Assembly (NCBI RefSeq): GCF_030766935.1
Contig: NZ_JASERL010000015.1
Span: forward strand, 1 to 64,000
Length of the DNA stretch: 64,000 bases
Direction of reading: 5' to 3'
Source of the DNA: Streptomyces sp. KL109B
Lineage (GTDB): Bacteria; Actinomycetota; Actinomycetes; Streptomycetales; Streptomycetaceae
This document shows, in pieces, positions 32,747 to 40,117 of this stretch. The notes beneath the pieces are model-generated. The model saw nothing but the letters and a program-made list of their open reading frames with translations, searched no databases and was not told the origin of the DNA. A program made the position numbers and the translations under genes. Position 1 is the stretch's first letter, and the number at the start of each line of letters is the position of its first letter.

Positions 32747-35647
32747 TCAGGCCGTCGTGAACAAGTCCCCGTAGGTCTTGCGGAGTTCGGCCTTCTGGAC
32801 CTTGCCCATGACGTTGCGCGGCAGCGCCTCCACGACGCGTACGGCGCGCGGGTGCTTGAAGCGGGCGAGGTCGGCGGTGATGGCGTCGATGAGGTCCCGC
32901 TCGTTCGGCTCCTGGCCGGGCGCGGGGACGACGACGGCGACGACCGTCTCGCCGAAGTCCGGGTGCGGGACGCCGATCACAGCGGATTCGAGGACCGTGG
33001 GGTGGGCGTCGAGGAGCGTCTCGATCTCCTTGGGGTAGACGTTGTAGCCGCCGGAGATGATGAGGTCCTTGCCGCGGCCCGAGATGCAGAGGTAGCCGTC
33101 CTCGTCGATGAGGCCGAGGTCGCCGGTGATGAAGAAGCCGTCCTCGCGGAACTCGGAGGCGGTCTTCTCCGGCATCCGCCAGTAGCCGGCGAAGACGTTC
33201 GGGCCACGGACCTCGACGCTGCCGACCTCGCCCTGTTCGACCGGCTTCCCGGTCTCGGCGTCGACCACGCGGATCTCGGTGCCGGGCAGCGCCATGCCCA
33301 CGGTGCCGGGCTTGCGGGGCCCGCCCTCGTACGGGTTGGTGGTGTTCATGCCGGTCTCGGTCATGCCGTAGCGCTCCAGGATGGCGTGGCCGGTGCGGGC
33401 CTCGAACGCCTCGTGGTCGCTGGCGAGCAGCGGCGCGGAACCGGAGACGAACAGGCGCATGGAGGCGCAGGTCTCCGGGGTGACCTTCTCGTGCTTCAAC
33501 AGCCGCGTGTAGAAGGTGGGTACGCCCATGAGCACGGTGGCGCGCGGCAGCAGCTCCGCGATCGCGTCGGCGTCGAACTTCGGCAGGTAGTACATGGAGG
33601 CGCCGGACGCGAGCACCATGTTGGCGGCGACGAACAGGCCGTGCACGTGGAAGATCGGCAGGGCGTGGATCAGCCGGTCATCGGACGTGAACCGCCAACT
33701 GCCGAGCAGCGCCTCGCAGTTGGAGGCGAGGTTCTCGTGGGTGAGGACGGCGCCCTTGGAGCGTCCCGTGGTGCCGGAGGTGTAGAGGATGGCCGCCGGG
33801 TCGCTCGCGGTGGCCTCGTACACGTCGTCGTGGTGGGCCTCGCCTTCGAGGAGGCTGCCGTCGCCCTCGGTGCCGAGGGTCTCGACGACGAGATCGGCGC
33901 CCTCGCGGTGGGCGTGGTCGGCGCGGCGCTTCGGCGGGCAGACGAGGACACGGGGCTCTGCGTCGCCGATGAAGTAGTCGATCTCGGCGCCGGTGTAGGC
34001 GGTGTTGAGCGGCAGGAACACGCCGCCGACCCGCAACGTCGCGAGATAGAGGGCGATCGCCTCGACCGACTTGTCGACCTGCGTGGCGACGCGATCTCCG
34101 GGGGTCACACCGTCGGCGACGAGGCGCGCCGCGATGCGCCGTACGAGGTCCTCGGTCTGTCGGTAGGTCACGGACCGCCCGTCGGGCAGCTCGAAGAGCG
34201 CCTTGTCCGGCCGGAGTTCCGTCTGTTCGACGAAGGACCGGTGAATGCTGCGGAAGGGGGCCGTTGCCATCGGGGTGGTTCCTTTCAGATCTGCTGCCGG
34301 GGCCCGGTCGTACGGGGCCCCGTCCTGCGGGAAGTCTTCCTTGAGGGGGCCGCCGACCGCGACGGCGCCACGGCGCACGAAGTCCTCGTGGCGGCGCTCC
34401 AACCGGTGCGGTTCGTAGCGGTAGTTGATCATCGCGCCGTAGGACTGCCGCCAGGCTTCGGGCGAGGAATTGGCGGGCCAGTCGAGCTGCCAGGCGGCGG
34501 CGCCGTTGCCGAGGTGGAAGCGGGCGACGGGGTCGAGGGGGCGGCCGTCGGGGCGGCGTTCGACGGTGATGTAGCGGGCGAGGGCGGCAAGGAGGCGGGG
34601 GCGGACGCGTTCGGCGTCGAGGGCGGTCGGCGCGTCGGCCGCGCTCAACTCATCGGCCAGGGCGTGCAGTTCTGATTCGTCGGCGGCGCCGCGCTCCAGC
34701 CAGGTCCGGAATCCGGGGATCGGGGACAGCGTCGCGAACTGGGTCAAGTGCGGGAGCTGTTCCCCCACTTGCTCGATGACCTGCTTGATGAGGAAGCTGC
34801 CGAAGGAGACTCCGGCGAGGCCGTCGAGCGCGTTGTTGATGGAGTACAGCGCCGCCGTGTCCGCGTCCGCGGGGTCGAGCGCGGGGCCGGGTTCGAGGAG
34901 CGGGGCGATGCTGTCGGGCAGTCCCCGTACGAGGGCGACCTCTACGAAGATGAGGGGTACGTCGCCGGTGGCCGGGTGGAAGAAGGCGTAGACGCGGCGG
35001 TCCTCGGGCTCGACACGGCGCCGCAGTTCGGCCTCGGAGGCCATCGGGTGCACCTTCTCGCCACGCAGCAGGTGCTGGTGCAGCTGCGGCGGCGAGTCGA
35101 CGGTGACCTCCTGCATGCGCAGGAAGCCGCGGTTGAACCAGGACGTCAGCAGGTGGTGGAAGTCGTGGTCCAGGGGCCGCAGTTCGGGGTGGGCGGGCAG
35201 CAGGCGGCGCAGGTCGGCACGCATGTGGACCAGGGCGAGGGTGGCGTCGGGCGCGTGGTTCATGCGACGCAGGAGTTGCTGGCGGGCCGGTTCGACGACG
35301 TCGAAGAGGCGGACGAGCTCGGCCTCGCCCTGGGAGCCGGTGGCGCGGGCCTCCTCCCAGCGGCGGTAGGCGGCGCGGACCTGGTCGGGGTCGGCGTCGT
35401 ACGTCTTGGTGATGTGGGTGAAGAAGGCGAGCCGGGCATCGTTGTCGAGGGCCTCGTACGCGGCGAGGGCGCGGGCCGCGACGGCGCGCATGGAGGCCTC
35501 GCCGACGTCGCTCATCAGGACTTCGCAGGCGACCAGCAGGTGGTCGAGGGGTGCGTCGGGCGAGGCGTCGGTCCGTGGGTGGGCCGTGCGCCGCTCACCC
35601 AGAGCCCGGTACAGGTCGGTGAGCAGCCAGCCGTCGGGCCGTTCCAT
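32747..35647 (-). CDS. matAB: Malonyl-CoA decarboxylase-malonyl-CoA synthetase fusion frame
   Basis: One frame of 966 residues from ATG 35647 (GGAGAGGAG upstream). Residues 1-455 are a malonyl-CoA decarboxylase (PLDHDFHHLLTSWFNRGFL, HPATGDVPLIFVEVALVRG, SINNALDGLAGVSFGSFLI), yielding acetyl-CoA. Residues ~460-966 are a malonyl-CoA synthetase: YTSGTTGRSKGAVLTHEN, YGMTETGMNTTNPYEGG, GDLGLIDEDGYLCISGRGKD, and GKVQKAELRKTYG, making malonyl-CoA from malonate and CoA. They are normally separate genes (matA, matB). There is no stop between them, yet a ribosome site GAAAGGAA is followed 10 bases later by ATG 34270, so free synthetase may also be made. Together with MadLM it imports malonate and routes it to acetyl-CoA or polyketide/fatty-acid building blocks. 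Loss of a stop codon versus true fusion cannot be separated here. Confidence 0.87.
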   Translation of the reverse strand: MERPDGWLLTDLYRALGERRTAHPRTDASPDAPLDHLLVACEVLMSDVGEASMRAVAARALAAYEALDNDARLAFFTHITKTYDADPDQVRAAYRRWEEARATGSQGEAELVRLFDVVEPARQQLLRRMNHAPDATLALVHMRADLRRLLPAHPELRPLDHDFHHLLTSWFNRGFLRMQEVTVDSPPQLHQHLLRGEKVHPMASEAELRRRVEPEDRRVYAFFHPATGDVPLIFVEVALVRGLPDSIAPLLEPGPALDPADADTAALYSINNALDGLAGVSFGSFLIKQVIEQVGEQLPHLTQFATLSPIPGFRTWLERGAADESELHALADELSAADAPTALDAERVRPRLLAALARYITVERRPDGRPLDPVARFHLGNGAAAWQLDWPANSSPEAWRQSYGAMINYRYEPHRLERRHEDFVRRGAVAVGGPLKEDFPQDGAPYDRAPAADLKGTTPMATAPFRSIHRSFVEQTELRPDKALFELPDGRSVTYRQTEDLVRRIAARLVADGVTPGDRVATQVDKSVEAIALYLATLRVGGVFLPLNTAYTGAEIDYFIGDAEPRVLVCPPKRRADHAHREGADLVVETLGTEGDGSLLEGEAHHDDVYEATASDPAAILYTSGTTGRSKGAVLTHENLASNCEALLGSWRFTSDDRLIHALPIFHVHGLFVAANMVLASGASMYYLPKFDADAIAELLPRATVLMGVPTFYTRLLKHEKVTPETCASMRLFVSGSAPLLASDHEAFEARTGHAILERYGMTETGMNTTNPYEGGPRKPGTVGMALPGTEIRVVDAETGKPVEQGEVGSVEVRGPNVFAGYWRMPEKTASEFREDGFFITGDLGLIDEDGYLCISGRGKDLIISGGYNVYPKEIETLLDAHPTVLESAVIGVPHPDFGETVVAVVVPAPGQEPNERDLIDAITADLARFKHPRAVRVVEALPRNVMGKVQKAELRKTYGDLFTTA
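34281..34286 (-). promoter_or_regulatory. Internal ribosome-binding site for MatB
   Basis: GAAAGG on the minus strand, 10 bases before an in-frame ATG (34270) that would start a 507-residue malonyl-CoA synthetase of normal length. This is a good site in the middle of a coding frame, suggesting that the second enzyme can be made alone. Confidence 0.6.
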
Positions 35648-35680
35648 GTCCGCCGCTCCTCTCCACGTTGTGATGCGCAG

Positions 35681-35713
35681 GTTGATATGCATCGTGGGCC
35701 GTGATGTATATAA
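35681..35713. promoter_or_regulatory. Imperfect inverted repeat, candidate GntR-type operator
   Basis: GTTGATATGCATC and GATGTATATAAC are near-complementary around a 9-base centre, in the AT-rich gap between the divergent malonate operon and its GntR regulator gene. Sites built on TATATAC/TATGCAT halves are usual for malonate regulators of this family, so it is a likely operator. Confidence 0.5.
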
Positions 35714-35790
35714 CAGCGCACCGTAGATGACGGGAAGCACCGGCGCTACCCCCTGGAGCGTGCGGATAACCTGGGCGTTCGGAGGTGGAG

Positions 35791-36456
35791 ATGGCTCGAG
35801 TCCCGGAGGCCAGGCGGGTGCGCGACGCCCTGGAGAACGCGGTCGTCGACGGTCGGTACCGGCCAGGCGAGCGGCTTGACCCGGCGCGGCTTGAGCGCGA
35901 GTTCGGGTGTTCGCGCACGCCGGTGCGGGAGGCCTTGCAGGCGCTTGAGCGGTCCGGCCTGGTGCAGATCCGGCCGAAGCAGGGCACGTACGTGACGGAG
36001 CTGAGCGTGTCCGAGCTGGCCGAGCGCTTCGAGGTGATGGCGGAGCTGGAGGGGATGGCGGCGCGGCTTTCGGCGCGGCGGATAGAGCGGGCGGCGCTCG
36101 ACGAGTTGGAGGACGCGCTGCGGGAGTGCGAGGAGCATGCGCACGCGGGGGACGCGGATCGGTACTACTACGCCAACGCGCGTTTCCACGCCGTGGTCTA
36201 CGACTCGTGCGGGAACGAGTATTTGCGGCAGCAGGCGCATGCGTTGAAGCGGGCGCTTCAGCCGTACCGGCGGCTGCAGTTGAGGGTGCCGGACCGGATG
36301 CGGAGGTCGCTTGCGGAGCATCGGGCGATTGCCGACGCGGTTGCCGCGGGGGCGGCGGAGCGGGCGGAGGAGGCGGCGCGGGCGCATGTGTTGGTGCAGG
36401 TGACGGAGTTCGGGCAGTTGGTGAGGGTGTGGCGGGCCGAGTCGACGGTGGGGTGA
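35791..36456 (+). CDS. GntR/FCD-family regulator of malonate use
   Basis: 221 residues from ATG 35791, with GGAGG at 35781-35785 six bases upstream. Residues ~5-70 are the GntR winged helix (GRYRPGERLDPARLEREFGC, TPVREALQALERSGLV), and the C-terminal domain is FCD type (VMAELEGMAARLSARRI, YYYANARFHAVVYDSCGN). The two histidines and the Asn-Arg-Phe-His motif are typical metal/ligand residues. Divergent from the malonate operon, it is probably its regulator, in the manner of MatR/MdcY, responding to malonate or malonyl-CoA. Confidence 0.87.
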   Translation: MARVPEARRVRDALENAVVDGRYRPGERLDPARLEREFGCSRTPVREALQALERSGLVQIRPKQGTYVTELSVSELAERFEVMAELEGMAARLSARRIERAALDELEDALRECEEHAHAGDADRYYYANARFHAVVYDSCGNEYLRQQAHALKRALQPYRRLQLRVPDRMRRSLAEHRAIADAVAAGAAERAEEAARAHVLVQVTEFGQLVRVWRAESTVG

Positions 36457-36488
36457 ACCGGGTTTGGTTGCGGTGGGGGTTGCCTACG

Positions 36489-36540
36489 TCGCGGGGCTCT
36501 GCCCCGGACCCCGCTGCTCAATCGCCGCAGGGGCTTGATT
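36489..36540 (+). repeat. Dispersed intergenic repeat, copy C
   Basis: Copy of the window-wide repeat (GTCGCGGGGCTCTGCCCCGG, GACCCCGCTGCTCAATCGCC, GCAGGGGCTTGA). It merges at its end with the tandem array that follows. Confidence 0.8.
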
Positions 36541-36790
36541 GGTGGGGCTCGGGCCGGGCGCGATGCGCGAGCACCGCGAGGGCTTGATTGGTGGGGCTCC
36601 GGGCGGGCGCGACGCTCGACCACCGCGCAAGCTTGATTGGTGGGGATCCGGCCGCGCGCCACGCTCGACCACCGCGCGAGCTTGATTGGTGGGGATCCGG
36701 GCGCGGGCGTGATGCGCGAGCACCGCGCGGGCTTGAATGGTGGGGATCCGGGCGCGGGCGTGATGCGCGAGCGCCGCGCGGGCTTGAAGA
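36533..36790 (+). repeat. Tandem minisatellite, about five units of 49-51 bp
   Basis: The word GCTTGAWT starts units at 36533, 36582, 36631, 36680 and 36731, and a last partial one at 36782, with periods of 49, 49, 49, 51 and 51 bp. Units share GGTGGGGMTCCGG and a GCGCGAGC/CTCGACC...CCGCGCG tail but vary internally. The array has no spacers and no cas genes nearby, so it is not CRISPR. It looks like expansion of the end of the dispersed repeat. Confidence 0.9.
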
Positions 36791-36827
36791 GGTCTGTTCG
36801 ATTGCCGCGGTGGTTTGATGATGCGCG

Positions 36828-39560
36828 TTACAGCAGCGCACGGGCCCGTTCCGCCAAGGTGTCCGCGCCGCAGGTTTCGGCCAGGGTGAGGGCGCGGCGG
36901 GCTTGGGTGGGGTCGGTGGTGGAGGTGGCGAGGTCGAGGCGGGCGGCGGCTTCTTCGTAGGCGGCCGGGGATGCGGCGAGGTGGTGGACGGCCTCGGTGA
37001 GGAGGGCGGGGGCGTGGTCCGGTGGGGCCAGCGCGGCGGCGCGGCGGAGGGATTCGCCGATGGCGCTGTGGGTGCCCAGCACATCGGCGCAGTGGCGGGC
37101 CTCGGCGATCAGGGCGGCGGCGCGGGCCGGATCCTCCGCGGCGATCACGTCGGCGAGGTCGTACGGCCAGGGCGCCCACTGGACGTTGTGGCGGCCGCGC
37201 CGCGCGGTGGACACGGCCGTGGCTTCGAGTTCGGCCCGTGCTTCCTTGGTGCGGCCGAGGGCGAGGAGGAGGCGGGCGCGCACCGAGCGGGCGTCGGGGA
37301 GGATCAGCGCGTCGGGGTACGGCGGGCAGAACGCGTAGTCGTCGGCGAGCTGTTGGGCGCGGTCGATGTGGCCGCGGGCCAGGAGGGTGTCGAGGAGGAG
37401 GCAGAGCGCGTCCCATTGGACGGTGGCGCGCTCCCCGACGCGTTCGGCGAGCCGCAGCCCTTCGCGGAGGTACGCCTCGGCTTCCACGAGGCGGCCGCGC
37501 CTTCGTTCGACGGCTCCGCACAGGATGTGCGCGAACGCGAGGTGGGCGCCGCTCCAGCCGCCCAGTTCGAAGGTGCGCAGCGCCTCGGTGAACAGGACCT
37601 CCGCGTCGTGCAGCCGGTCTACGTAGGCGAGGGTGATGCCGAGGAGGGCGGGGATCTCGAAGCCCCACTCGGTGTCGGTCCAGCCGAGTCCTGGCGCGAG
37701 CCGCCCTTCGACGAGGACACGGTCGCACAGGTCGGAGACCTGGTCGGCGGGCTCGCCGCGCAGCATCGCGTCGAAGGCGCGCAGGGTGAGCAGGGCGCGC
37801 TCGGCGTTGTCGGCGCCCGGCAACGCGTCGGCGAGCAGGAGGAGTTGCTCGGAACGGGCGGGCCCGTCGTCCTCCTCGGCGAGGAACGACTCGTACATGA
37901 ACCTGGCGGCCAGCAGCCGTACTTGCTGGGTGCCGGGCGGGGTGACGGCGGCGCTGTCGGCGACGCAGCGCGCGGCGTCCCGCATCTGGTTGCCGTGGGC
38001 GAGGGCCTGGGCGAGGCGCAGGGTGGCCTCGATGCGCAACTGCTCGGTGAGGCCGGGGAGTTCGAGTGCGGCGCGCAGGTGCTGGACGGTCGTGGCGGGC
38101 GAGGAGAGCAGGCAGGCGCAGCCCAGTTCGTAGCGGACCTGCGCGCGGTCGACGACGGACGGGGGTTCGCGCAGGGCGCGCTCCAGGCAGCGGCGGGCCG
38201 CTTCGGGGGCGCCGACGGCGAGGTGTTCGGCGGCGGCCGCGCGCAGCAGCCGTACCGCTTCCTGGTCGTCGTCGGGATGGATCTCCAGGAGGTGCCGGGA
38301 GATCGCGGCGGGGCCGTGCCCGTGCCCGGTGAGCGTCCAGGCGGCCTGGCCGTGCAGGGCGGTGCGGGTGGCGGGCGGCACGCTGCGGTAGACGGCGGTG
38401 CCGACGAGGGGGTGCTGGAAGTCGAGGGGTTCGGAGGGGTCGACGACGTTGCCGCGTGCGCCGCGCCGGCCGCCCAACCCGTCCGCCGCGTCCGCCGCGT
38501 CCTGGGCGGACCAGCCCGTCGCTCCTCCGCCCGGCGGCGCCAGGATCCTTGCCTCGCGCAGGAGTTGGAGGCAGTGCGTCGCCCGCTCCGGTGCGAGGCC
38601 CGCGAGGGCGGTCGCCGCGGCGAAGGTGATGTCGGTGCCGAGGACGGCCGCGGCCCAGGCGAACCGGTTGCAGTCCGGGTCGAGTTCGCCGAGGCGGGCC
38701 ACGATGCCGCCGCCGCGCGCCGTGGTGGCGAAGGCGCGCAGGACCGGGGCGGCGTCGGGTGTCGGGGCGAGGCCGCGTGAGCTGCACTTGGCGAGCAACT
38801 CCACGGTCTCGTACGGGTTTCCGGATGTCACCGCCCAGACCTCGCGGCAGAACTCGTCGGCGGCGAAGTCGCCGAGGACGCCGCGGACGAGGTCGCCGGT
38901 GGCCTCCGGGGTGAGGGACTGGAGGGTGACGTGCAGGCGGGCGGCGCGGGCGAGCGCGGCGAGGTGGGCGGCGGAGGCGCGCGGGGTGTCCGCGAGTTCC
39001 TCGGGGCGGTGTGCGACGACGAGCAGGACCGCGAGGGCGGCGAGGCGCGGTGCGAGCGAGGCGAGCCAGGTGAGGCTCTCGCCGTCGGCCCAGTGGGCGT
39101 CGTCGGCGAGCAGGACCAGGGGTTTCGGGTCTTCCGGTGCGGTGATCCGCTCGCGGGCCAGTTCGGCGAGGAGGGTGTCGAGCGCGTCGCGGACGCCTTG
39201 CGGGTCGGCGGGGCGGGCGCCGGGCGCGGTCAGGCCGAGGGCGGGGCCCGCGACGCCGAGGGCCGGGCCGAGGGCGCGGGGCACGGCGTCGTCGAGCGCG
39301 GGGCCGAGCAGTTGGCGTACGAGATGGAAGGGCTGGTGCGTGGTGGACTCGCCGGACCGTGCTTCGTACACGGTGCAGCGGGTGCGGGCGGCGGCCGAGA
39401 TCCGGGTGAGCAGCGCGGTCTTGCCGACGCCCGCCTCGCCCCGGTAGACGACGACCCCGCCGGTGTGGCGCGGTCCGCACAGCGCGTCCAACGCCCTTGT
39501 CGCCGCGGCCATTTCGAGGTCGCGTTCGAGGAGGCGGGGTGCTGCGGGTGTGGCGTCCAT
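36828..39560 (-). CDS. STAND/LAL-type ATPase lacking a LuxR DNA-binding tail
   Basis: 910 residues. The N-terminal NTPase domain has Walker A GEAGVGKTALLTRI, Walker B PLVLLADDAHWAD and the sensor-like HRPEELADT. The C-terminal two-thirds is helical, TPR-like repeats (GAPEAARRCLERALREPPSV, GRLVEAEAYLREGLRLAERV). This is the layout of LAL regulators such as MalT or PikD, which end in a LuxR helix-turn-helix of about 60 residues. Here the protein stops with ETCGADTLAERARALL, exactly where that domain usually begins, so it cannot bind DNA by that route. Either it works as a signalling ATPase without DNA binding or its 3' end was lost beside the tandem repeats. Confidence 0.8.
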   Translation of the reverse strand: MDATPAAPRLLERDLEMAAATRALDALCGPRHTGGVVVYRGEAGVGKTALLTRISAAARTRCTVYEARSGESTTHQPFHLVRQLLGPALDDAVPRALGPALGVAGPALGLTAPGARPADPQGVRDALDTLLAELARERITAPEDPKPLVLLADDAHWADGESLTWLASLAPRLAALAVLLVVAHRPEELADTPRASAAHLAALARAARLHVTLQSLTPEATGDLVRGVLGDFAADEFCREVWAVTSGNPYETVELLAKCSSRGLAPTPDAAPVLRAFATTARGGGIVARLGELDPDCNRFAWAAAVLGTDITFAAATALAGLAPERATHCLQLLREARILAPPGGGATGWSAQDAADAADGLGGRRGARGNVVDPSEPLDFQHPLVGTAVYRSVPPATRTALHGQAAWTLTGHGHGPAAISRHLLEIHPDDDQEAVRLLRAAAAEHLAVGAPEAARRCLERALREPPSVVDRAQVRYELGCACLLSSPATTVQHLRAALELPGLTEQLRIEATLRLAQALAHGNQMRDAARCVADSAAVTPPGTQQVRLLAARFMYESFLAEEDDGPARSEQLLLLADALPGADNAERALLTLRAFDAMLRGEPADQVSDLCDRVLVEGRLAPGLGWTDTEWGFEIPALLGITLAYVDRLHDAEVLFTEALRTFELGGWSGAHLAFAHILCGAVERRRGRLVEAEAYLREGLRLAERVGERATVQWDALCLLLDTLLARGHIDRAQQLADDYAFCPPYPDALILPDARSVRARLLLALGRTKEARAELEATAVSTARRGRHNVQWAPWPYDLADVIAAEDPARAAALIAEARHCADVLGTHSAIGESLRRAAALAPPDHAPALLTEAVHHLAASPAAYEEAAARLDLATSTTDPTQARRALTLAETCGADTLAERARALL

Positions 39561-39727
39561 GCCGGTCCCTGGGGTGCGTCGGGACCTCCAAGCTAGTACC
39601 GGGCCGGGCCGTGCGGGGGCGGTTCGGCCGAGTTCCCCGGGGCGTGCGCCACGTCCTCAACTACCGGGCCGGTACCGCCCTTTGATCGCCCTCTAAACTG
39701 TGCCGACGCCTAACGGGGAGGTCCGCC

Positions 39728-40117
39728 ATGTCGGAGCAAGTGGTGTCGTACGCGCTGGACGACGAGACCGTCGTACGGTTCGAGATCGATCCGACGGACG
39801 AGTTCCATCAGGTGGGCAGCGGCGACGTGGTGGGCCGGGTGCGCGAGGCGGCGCGTCCCGCCGTGGAGGCGGCGCGCGCGGTCCTCGACCAGGCGGTGGC
39901 CCTGAAACCCGCCGAGGTGCAGGTGAAGTTCGGCGTCAAGGTGAGCGGCACGGCCAACTGGCTGGTGGCCAGGGCCGCGACGGACGCGAACTTCGAGGTG
40001 TCCCTCGTGTGGCGCCCGGCCGACGGGGCGGACGCGGCGGACGCGGCGGACGCGGCGGACGCGGCAACGGGTGGCGCGGCGGGCGGGGCTGCGGGCGGGG
40101 CCGACGCGCCGCGATGA
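39728..40117 (+). CDS. CU044_2847/Trypco1 family protein
   Basis: 129 residues. The N-terminal ~95 residues match the CU044_2847 (trypsin-co-occurring, Trypco1) family: a short beta-rich start (VVSYALDDETVVRFEID), RPAVEAARAVLDQAVALKPAE, and VQVKFGVKVSGTANWLVARA. The C-terminus is low-complexity, with 9-bp tandem units encoding ADAADAADAADA then GGAAGG. Trypco1 proteins are usually next to trypsin-like protease/NTPase genes, as here. The stop overlaps the start of the trypsin-NACHT-WD40 gene (ATGA), so the two are co-translated. It has GGGGAGG upstream. The role is unknown; a partner or regulator of the protease is a reasonable guess. Confidence 0.82.
   Translation: MSEQVVSYALDDETVVRFEIDPTDEFHQVGSGDVVGRVREAARPAVEAARAVLDQAVALKPAEVQVKFGVKVSGTANWLVARAATDANFEVSLVWRPADGADAADAADAADAATGGAAGGAAGGADAPR

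Noticed and set aside
36533..36790. CRISPR array
   Set aside because: Units are directly adjacent, 49-51 bp long, without unique spacers, and there are no cas genes. It is a minisatellite.
36484..39660. Very long alternative frame (over 1000 codons) on the minus strand across the LAL-type ATPase gene
   Set aside because: It is almost all Arg/Pro/Ala, typical of an off-frame reading of GC-rich DNA, and overlaps a clear ATPase gene in the correct frame.
39661..39727. Promoter from TTTGATC and TAAACT boxes before the Trypco1 gene
   Set aside because: The spacing between the boxes is far too short for a sigma-70-type promoter.
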